DNA of 11,181 bases, taken from assembly GCA_964654535.1 (NCBI GenBank), contig CAZZIZ010000115.1, positions 1 through 11,181 on the forward strand. Reading direction: 5' to 3'. This stretch comes from CAZZIZ01 sp964654535 (GTDB taxonomy: Bacteria; Bacteroidota; Bacteroidia; Chitinophagales; UBA2359). Below, piece by piece: positions 6,424 to 11,181 of this stretch. The notes below the pieces were generated by a model. The model worked only from the letters and a program-made list of their open reading frames with translations, ran no database searches and was not told where the DNA came from. Each line of letters starts with the position of its first letter. Position 1 is the first letter of the stretch. Position numbers and translations under genes: made by a program.

Positions 6424-6954
6424 TCAATTAAAAATCTCGCAAAGAGCATTGTCAAGCATCGCATCTTCCCAGCCTACTACAGCACCGCGTTCCAAGTCAA
6501 TGCATTCAAAAATTCCGGCGAATAATGGAGGGAACAACAGCGGGTCAAAAACATCGGCAGTTCGGCTCAATAACTGAACGTCGAAGATGTCCGAAATATC
6601 AATAGCTATCAAGTCAGTCCAACTATCACAAAACAAAGTATTACCATCTACTGTGAAGTCGCTAACTGCTGGAATTTTGATAAAAGTCAATGCGGATTCT
6701 TGCTGACCATCCGCAACATCAAACACGTGAATACCCTTTCCCAGGTCAACCATAAAGAACAAATCGTTCTGTAAAAATATAGGGCCGGTTTGCTCAATTT
6801 CTTGTGGAGCCAAATTTTCAATATTGTCAAGCTCGTCAACAGAAACATATACAGGCCGCTTTCCCATACCCGAAAACCCCTGAAACTCCTCATCAGGACA
6901 ACCCATGCAAAGCAGTCCAACAACTAGTAAAATGAATAAATTTCCTACCCTCAC
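6424..6954 (-). CDS. Short LVIVD-type lipoprotein, first gene of envelope operon
   Basis: A 176-residue predicted lipoprotein starting at GTG. The only nearby ATG is out of frame and immediately followed by a stop. The N terminus MRVGNLFILLVVGLLCMGC is a lipoprotein signal with C19 as the likely acylated residue. Downstream segments KGIHVFDVADGQQ and LIAIDISDIFDVQLLSR are LVIVD-like blades, and TVDGNTLFCDSWTDL matches the strand preceding such a blade. The C-terminal region (CIDLERGAVVGWE...CEIFN) resembles short Bacteroidota lipoproteins often found beside a second LVIVD lipoprotein (recalled, not searched). It is too short for a full propeller alone. It is not a frameshifted half of the next gene, because that gene has its own lipoprotein signal. 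First gene of the operon. Confidence 0.82.
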   Translation of the reverse strand: MRVGNLFILLVVGLLCMGCPDEEFQGFSGMGKRPVYVSVDELDNIENLAPQEIEQTGPIFLQNDLFFMVDLGKGIHVFDVADGQQESALTFIKIPAVSDFTVDGNTLFCDSWTDLIAIDISDIFDVQLLSRTADVFDPLLFPPLFAGIFECIDLERGAVVGWEDAMLDNALCEIFN

Positions 6955-7006
6955 ATTGTTAAGACGTAGTCAGATTTGATAGGGTTGCCTCTAAATGAAA
7001 CATTGT

Positions 7007-7039
7007 TGCATATAGGATTGGGATACTTATGAACAAAAA
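7007..7039 (-). promoter_or_regulatory. Possible promoter of the lipoprotein operon
   Basis: On the minus strand TTTTTG (7039-7034) resembles the Bacteroidota -33 box, and TATATGCA (7014-7007) follows after exactly 19 bases, in the place of TAnnTTTG. Only the TA and the following T of the -7 box match, so spacing is the main support. Transcription would start about 45 bases before the GTG of the first lipoprotein. Confidence 0.25.
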
Positions 7040-7069
7040 GACAAGTCTAAAGAACTAATGGTCTAGTTC
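7036..7069 (-). terminator. Probable terminator after the thiolase gene
   Basis: Read on the minus strand, GAACTA-GACCAT-TAGTTC (7069-7052) is a perfect 6-bp stem starting 13 bases after the thiolase stop. A second small stem AGAC-TT-GTCT runs directly into TTTTT (to about 7036). Together they make a plausible intrinsic terminator separating the dehydrogenase-thiolase operon from the lipoprotein operon. Confidence 0.45.
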
Positions 7070-7082
7070 ACGAAACGCGCAT

Positions 7083-8288
7083 TTACACCCGCTCCAAGAT
7101 AGCAGCATAACCCTGACCCACACCTACACACATAGTCACCAAAGCATACTGCTTCTGTTGCTCGTGTAGTTCAATGGCAGCAGACAGCGCGAGACGCGCA
7201 CCTGTCATTCCTAAGGGATGTCCTATGGCAATGGCACCGCCATTAGGATTCAAACGCGGATCGTCATAAGCGAGCCCCCACTCTTTCATGCAAGACAAGG
7301 CCTGCACCGCGAAGGCTTCATTGAGCTCTATAACATCGACTTGTTCCATCGTGATGCCAGCTTTTTCTAAAGCTTTGTTCGAAGCTTTAACGGGCCCAAT
7401 GCCCATAATACGCGGCTCTACACCAACCACCGCAGAACTGATAATTTTCGCTAGTGGTTTAAGTCCGTATTGGTCTACCGCTTTTTGCGAGGCAACAATA
7501 ACTGCTGCCGCTCCATCATTGAGTCCTGATGCGTTACCTGCGGTAACGGTGCCACCTTCCTTGCGAAAGGCTGGGCGAAGCTTCGCCAATATTTCGGGAG
7601 TAGTTCCCGCTCTGATAAACTCGTCTTTATCAAAAACGATTGGATCTTTTTTTCGTTGGGGTATTTCTACCGAGATTATTTCTTTAGCCAGCCTACCCGA
7701 TTCTTGGGCCGCTGCTGCTTTTTGTTGCGACCAAGCTGCGAAAGCGTCTTGATCTTCACGACTTATTTTATGCACGTCGTAGAGATTCTCGGCAGTAATA
7801 CCCATACCGTCAGTTCCGTAAGTTTCGTGCATTTTCGGATTGACAAATCGCCAGCCAAAACTACTATCGTGCATTTGCGCATCGCGGCCAAAAGGTTTCG
7901 AGACTTTTGAAATAACCCAAGGGCCACGGGTCATATGTTCTACCCCTCCAGCAATAAACAGATCGCCATCGCCCGCTTTTATAGCGCGGTTGGCGTGAAT
8001 AATCGCTGACAAACCCGAAGAACAAAGTCGATTAACAGTTTCTCCTGGAACACTGTAGGGCAAGCCCGCCAGCAAGGAACACATACGGGCAACGTTTCGG
8101 TTGTCCTCACCTGCTTGGTTGGCACAACCCATTATGACATCGTCGTACGCTTCTTTGGGAATAGCACTATTGCGTCCCACTACCTCCTTAATTACCATAG
8201 CTCCCAAATCGTCCGTGCGTATGGTTGACAAGGTTCCAGTAAACTTTCCGATCGGCGTTCTAACACCGTCTACAATATATGCGTCCAT
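7083..8288 (-). CDS. pcaF: Thiolase, 3-oxoadipyl-CoA thiolase (PcaF/PaaJ) type
   Basis: A 401-residue thiolase, the usual length. Catalytic residues are all present: acyl-accepting C89 in NRLCSSG, H357 in GGAIAIGHPLG and C387 in MCVGVGQG, plus the conserved NEAF. GCANQAGEDNRNVARM (54-69) and GWRFVNPKM are typical of the PcaF/PaaJ subfamily, which cleaves 3-oxoadipyl-CoA into succinyl-CoA and acetyl-CoA in aromatic catabolism; Bacteroidota members may act on other 3-oxoacyl-CoAs. It starts at ATG 7 nt after the stop of the fused E1 dehydrogenase, so the two are co-transcribed. That context, with no pca or paa genes in view, also fits branched-chain (isoleucine-derived 2-methylacetoacetyl-CoA) thiolysis. 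Thiolase assignment is firm; the subfamily name and symbol are less so. Confidence 0.93.
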   Translation of the reverse strand: MDAYIVDGVRTPIGKFTGTLSTIRTDDLGAMVIKEVVGRNSAIPKEAYDDVIMGCANQAGEDNRNVARMCSLLAGLPYSVPGETVNRLCSSGLSAIIHANRAIKAGDGDLFIAGGVEHMTRGPWVISKVSKPFGRDAQMHDSSFGWRFVNPKMHETYGTDGMGITAENLYDVHKISREDQDAFAAWSQQKAAAAQESGRLAKEIISVEIPQRKKDPIVFDKDEFIRAGTTPEILAKLRPAFRKEGGTVTAGNASGLNDGAAAVIVASQKAVDQYGLKPLAKIISSAVVGVEPRIMGIGPVKASNKALEKAGITMEQVDVIELNEAFAVQALSCMKEWGLAYDDPRLNPNGGAIAIGHPLGMTGARLALSAAIELHEQQKQYALVTMCVGVGQGYAAILERV

Positions 8289-8295
8289 AGTTTTT

Positions 8296-10359
8296 TTAAT
8301 AGTTCAATAGTTCGCCGATAGCCACTTTTACTTTTTCGGCTGAAGGAATAATGGCGGCTTCTAATACGCTGTTCAAAGGAATAGCAGGTAAGTTCTCCGA
8401 GCCAATGGTTCGTACTGGACCATCCAGCGACTCGAAACAGTTTTCTTGAATGAGTCCGCTCAAGCTACGCGCAAAAGAATTGTTAACTGGTTCTTCGGTA
8501 AGCACAATACATTTATTCGTTTTGCGCACCGATTCGAATATGCTCGCTTCATCTAGCGGGTATAATGTGCGTAGATCAATTATTTCAACTTGCCCTGGAA
8601 AGTCTATACTCGCATTGAGTGCCCAGTGGACGCCCATACCGTAAGTCACAATAGTCAAAGAGGATTCCTCGCTCGCAGAAACTTCTTGCACCACGCGCGC
8701 TTTACCAAATGGCAAAACATAATCTTCATCTGGCTCAATAGACATAGCGCTTTCTGTTCCTTGCATTTTTGACCAGTACAATCCTTTGTGCTCAAAAATG
8801 ACCACTGGATTTGGATCGTAGTAAGCCGCTTTCATTAAGCCTTTCAAATCCGCGCCATTGGAAGGATAAGCAATTTTAATTCCGCGAATATTGGTCACCA
8901 CCGACTCCACAGAAGAAGAGTGATATGGCCCGCCGCTTCCATAAGCACCGATAGGCACGCGCAAGATCATAGACACAGGCCACTTGCCGTTGGTCAGATA
9001 ACACGAACGACTTACTTCCGTGAACAACTGATTCAATCCTGGCCATATGTAGTCGGCAAATTGCACTTCAACTATTGGTTTAAGTCCAACGGCGCTCATC
9101 CCAACAGTAGAGCCAACTATAAAAGCTTCTTGTATCGGCGTGTTGAATACGCGTTCGTCACCAAAAGTTTCTGCTAGGGTCGCTGCTTCGCGAAAGACCC
9201 CACCTAATCGCCTACCAACGTCTTGTCCGTAGAGCAAGCATTCGGTATGCTTTTGCATTAGTTCTTTTACCGCAAACAAAGCACAGTCTACCATCACTAC
9301 TTCCTTCCCATCGGCAGGGCTGCGTTCCCCTTGCTCCGACTCTATTGGTGTGGGTGCAAAATCGTGGGTGTATAAATCTGCAGCTTCAGGGTCTTCGGCT
9401 TTTTGCGCTTCAGCAAAATCTTCCGCAACCAAGGCTGCAGAGCTCGCTTCTATTTTATCAATTTTGGTTCTGCTGATTCCAGCATCTATAAGTTGATTAA
9501 CTAAAACCGGATAAGGATCACGCGATCGCGCTTCCTCCAAATCGTCACGATACCACTCCATACGAACCCCCGAAGTATGGTGATTCAACAAAGGCACTTT
9601 GGCGTGTATTAAAACCGGACGACGTTCCTTTCTTATTATTTCGAGCGCTTCCCTTACCGTTTCAAAACACTCTGTAAAGTTCGAGCCGTCTATACTAAAA
9701 GCTTCTATGCCTTTAAAACCCTCTATGTATTCGAAAGCATCTTGCGCGCGCACTTCGTCCACTGAGGCAGATATGTTCCAATTATTGTCCTGCACTAAGT
9801 ACAAAATTGGCAACTGACGCAGCGCCGCCATTTGAAAAGCCTCTGCCACTTCTCCCTCAGTAACGGAAGCGTCTCCCAAAGAACAAACCACTACTGGTTT
9901 ATCCTTTCCGTTGAGTTTCAATTGTTCTTTGTATTGCAAACCCAGCGCAGAACCAGTAGCAGGTATGGCTTGCATACCAGTTGCAGAAGATTGATGCGGA
10001 ATTTTCGGTTTATCGTCGTCTCGCAAACTTGGGTGGGAGTAGTATGTTCGCCCACCAGAAAAAGGATCGTCTTTTTTACAGAGCAATTGCAGCATCAAAT
10101 CATAAGGCCGCATACCGATAGCCAGCAACATAGAATCATCTCGATAATATGGGTATGCAAAATCGCAAGGCTTAAGTTGCATGCCCAGCGCCAATTGAAT
10201 AGCCTCGTGCCCACGTGAAGTGGCGTGTACATATTTAGAAACCACTTTAAAGTTGGCCTCGTAGATTTCGGTCATCGCTTTCGCGCGCGACATTAGTTCG
10301 AAGCCGCGGGTTAAAATCGTCTTACTCAGCCCCTTCCGTTTTATTAATTTCTTCGCCAT
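8296..10359 (-). CDS. Fused E1 alpha/beta 2-oxoacid dehydrogenase (branched-chain type)
   Basis: This 687-residue protein joins both subunits of a thiamine-diphosphate-dependent E1. Residues about 1-325 are the alpha part, with RGHEAIQLALG, YPYYRDD, and the TPP/Mg2+ motif GDASVTEGE...QDNN (162-193), then HTSG (261-264) and EWYRDDLEE. A low-complexity acidic linker lies at about 312-352. Residues about 353-687 are the beta part, with LLYGQDVG, VFNTPIQE (predicted catalytic Glu E411), GGPYHSSS (H480) and the transketolase C-terminal domain. It would oxidatively decarboxylate branched-chain 2-oxoacids and pass the acyl group to lipoyl-E2; pyruvate cannot be excluded. Such fusions are common in Bacteroidota. 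E2 and E3 are not in the window. It is first in an operon with the thiolase. The ATG at 10359 gives a natural basic N terminus. Confidence 0.93.
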   Translation of the reverse strand: MAKKLIKRKGLSKTILTRGFELMSRAKAMTEIYEANFKVVSKYVHATSRGHEAIQLALGMQLKPCDFAYPYYRDDSMLLAIGMRPYDLMLQLLCKKDDPFSGGRTYYSHPSLRDDDKPKIPHQSSATGMQAIPATGSALGLQYKEQLKLNGKDKPVVVCSLGDASVTEGEVAEAFQMAALRQLPILYLVQDNNWNISASVDEVRAQDAFEYIEGFKGIEAFSIDGSNFTECFETVREALEIIRKERRPVLIHAKVPLLNHHTSGVRMEWYRDDLEEARSRDPYPVLVNQLIDAGISRTKIDKIEASSAALVAEDFAEAQKAEDPEAADLYTHDFAPTPIESEQGERSPADGKEVVMVDCALFAVKELMQKHTECLLYGQDVGRRLGGVFREAATLAETFGDERVFNTPIQEAFIVGSTVGMSAVGLKPIVEVQFADYIWPGLNQLFTEVSRSCYLTNGKWPVSMILRVPIGAYGSGGPYHSSSVESVVTNIRGIKIAYPSNGADLKGLMKAAYYDPNPVVIFEHKGLYWSKMQGTESAMSIEPDEDYVLPFGKARVVQEVSASEESSLTIVTYGMGVHWALNASIDFPGQVEIIDLRTLYPLDEASIFESVRKTNKCIVLTEEPVNNSFARSLSGLIQENCFESLDGPVRTIGSENLPAIPLNSVLEAAIIPSAEKVKVAIGELLNY

Positions 10360-10371
10360 AAGTTTCTCTTA

Positions 10372-10452
10372 GCTAAGTTAACAATGCCTAGAGAATTCGC
10401 CTGAAATACACCCCGACTTAGTCTCAGAAAATCAAAATTAGAATAACTTAGC
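10372..10452. promoter_or_regulatory. 9-bp inverted repeat flanking a divergent promoter region
   Basis: GCTAAGTTA (10372-10380) and its exact reverse complement TAACTTAGC (10444-10452) lie 63 bp apart, at the two ends of the 96-bp gap between the E1 gene and the GNAT gene. The left arm also overlaps the palindrome CTTAGCTAAG. Paired sites like this could bind a shared regulator, but the words are AT-rich and chance is possible. Confidence 0.3.
10433..10440 (-). promoter_or_regulatory. Bacteroidota -7 element upstream of the E1 gene (TAATTTTG)
   Basis: TAATTTTG on the minus strand matches TAnnTTTG exactly. Twenty bases upstream lies TTCG, one mismatch from the TTTG -33 box. Transcription would begin about 65 bases before the E1 ATG. 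The -33 position falls within the first codons of the divergent GNAT gene. Confidence 0.45.
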
Positions 10453-10455
10453 CCT

Positions 10456-10905
10456 ATGACCGAAGGACTATTAGAATTGGTGCCTGTTTCGAGGGTAAAT
10501 TTCAAGCGAGTGGTCAAGCTCAAGGTGGAGGAGCACGAAGAAAAATTCGTGGCGCCCAATATGTATTCCATAGCCGAAGCATATGTAGAGCCTGAAACCT
10601 ACCCTATGGCCATCTACTATCGTCACGAACCAGTTGGCTTTATGCTTTATGGGAAATTTATAGAAGACAAAGGTGAGTGGTGGATTGGTCGACTAATGGT
10701 TGACAAGGCACACCGTCGACAAGGCATAGCAGAACGTGCCAGCAAAATTGCCATCGAGAACATGAAAAAGCTGGGCGCAGACAAGAATATTTTTGTGTCC
10801 TTTGTCCCCACCAACGTTGAAGCAAAACAACTCTACAAAAAACTGGGCTTCGTTGATACAGGCCGTGAAGAAAGCAAAGAAACGGTTTACCGCTTAGACC
10901 TATAA
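10456..10905 (+). CDS. GNAT-family N-acetyltransferase, polyamine-acetyltransferase-like
   Basis: A 149-residue cytoplasmic acetyltransferase, full length for a single GNAT domain. The acetyl-CoA pyrophosphate loop is RRQGIA (87-92) after the strand IGRLMVDKAH; EAKQLYKKLGF (122-132) is the usual C-terminal motif, with Y127 as candidate general acid. The N-terminal part (SIAEAYVEPETYPMAIYY...PVGFMLYG) resembles spermine/spermidine acetyltransferases of the BltD/PaiA kind, so a polyamine or other small amine is a plausible acceptor, but this is inference from memory. The start ATG is preceded by no Shine-Dalgarno sequence. It is divergent from the E1 gene, about 96 bp away, and its stop runs directly into a hairpin. 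Confidence 0.9.
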   Translation: MTEGLLELVPVSRVNFKRVVKLKVEEHEEKFVAPNMYSIAEAYVEPETYPMAIYYRHEPVGFMLYGKFIEDKGEWWIGRLMVDKAHRRQGIAERASKIAIENMKKLGADKNIFVSFVPTNVEAKQLYKKLGFVDTGREESKETVYRLDL

Positions 10906-10936
10906 AAAAGGAGCGCATTCCTAGAAACGCACTCCT
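10904..10936 (-). terminator. Hairpin with T-run on the minus strand
   Basis: AGGAG (10909-10913) pairs with CTCCT (10932-10936), and the stem continues inward with two further GC/GC and TT/AA steps separated by single mismatches. On the minus strand the hairpin is followed by TTTTTT (10909-10904), the form of an intrinsic terminator. On the plus strand no T-run follows, so it serves the GNAT gene less well. No minus-strand gene that would need it is evident in the window. Confidence 0.45.
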
Positions 10937-11126
10937 GAGCTCAGTGTAATCAAAACCTAAAAACTAAACTAGGGGCAAGCTACTGCATATGCCTTGAGTT
11001 CAAAATCCGCCAAAACCATTCGATGAGGTATTCGACAGAAGTACAGAATCAAATTAGATTGGGTACAGATGAAGGAGGAGGTTTCTTTAGACTACTGAAT
11101 TTGTTTGGTAGAAGGTGAGGCGAGTA

Positions 11127-11181
11127 TGGGCGTGCCCCATCTTGCTGCGCAAAGGGTCGGGCTTTCGGGGCTCGCTCTGTT
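11127..11181 (+). repeat. Dispersed structured repeat, copy 3 (cut by the window edge)
   Basis: GGGCGTGCCCC (11128-11138), GGGTCGGGCTTTCGG (11154-11168) and CTCTGTT match the first half of copies 1 and 2 in the same order. The variable hairpin between the first two blocks is reduced to TTGC-TGC-GCAA (11142-11152). The element runs off the right edge, so its second half is not visible. It is in the same orientation as the upstream GNAT gene. The stretch 10937-11126 before it holds no gene I can support. Confidence 0.85.

Noticed and set aside
6416..6426. Frameshift or nonsense split of one long LVIVD lipoprotein
   Set aside because: The second gene has its own ATG and its own lipoprotein signal just after the first stop, so two separate proteins are more likely.
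6417..6464. Longer start for the 259-residue lipoprotein at 6464
   Set aside because: It would put 16 residues before a clear lipoprotein signal and overlap the upstream gene; the ATG at 6416 fits better.

Overview
The window looks like chromosomal DNA of a Bacteroidota member, most plausibly a Saprospiria-type marine or environmental species (the class is inference). The evidence is a secreted protein ending in a type B type-9-secretion (gliding-motility-associated) C-terminal domain, a fused E1 alpha/beta 2-oxoacid dehydrogenase, paired LVIVD-type lipoproteins, TAnnTTTG promoter elements and few Shine-Dalgarno sequences. There are no tRNA or rRNA genes, CRISPR arrays, transposases or phage genes.

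Layout from left to right. The translational GTPase TypA/BipA (minus strand) occupies 182-2005. A 360-bp divergent gap follows, mostly filled by a structured dispersed repeat (copy 1, 2162-2341). A plus-strand group comes next: a small cupin, a two-helix membrane protein, then after a 239-bp gap a 484-residue Cys-rich secreted protein (3297-4751). A second repeat copy in inverted orientation (4775-4940) sits where this group meets a minus-strand three-gene operon: two lipoproteins with LVIVD-like repeats and an outer-membrane beta-barrel-like protein. A second minus-strand operon follows, reading fused E1 alpha/beta dehydrogenase then a 3-oxoadipyl-CoA-type thiolase, seven bases apart. A GNAT acetyltransferase is divergent from it. 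The right edge cuts through a third repeat copy, in plus orientation.

How the genes relate. The E1 fusion and thiolase form a plausible acyl-CoA module, for example branched-chain amino-acid catabolism to acyl-CoA followed by thiolytic cleavage, although E2 and E3 are not here. The two lipoproteins and the barrel protein are translationally linked and all carry export signals, so they probably work together at the cell envelope; their function is unknown. The cupin and small membrane protein are probably co-transcribed.

The least explained element is the repeat family. The two complete copies share four conserved blocks. Between them lie hairpins whose stems differ in sequence but keep pairing through compensatory changes: three base pairs under an identical loop in one hairpin and two in another. 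This argues that folded RNA or single-stranded DNA is under selection, so the elements are unlikely to be neutral spacers.
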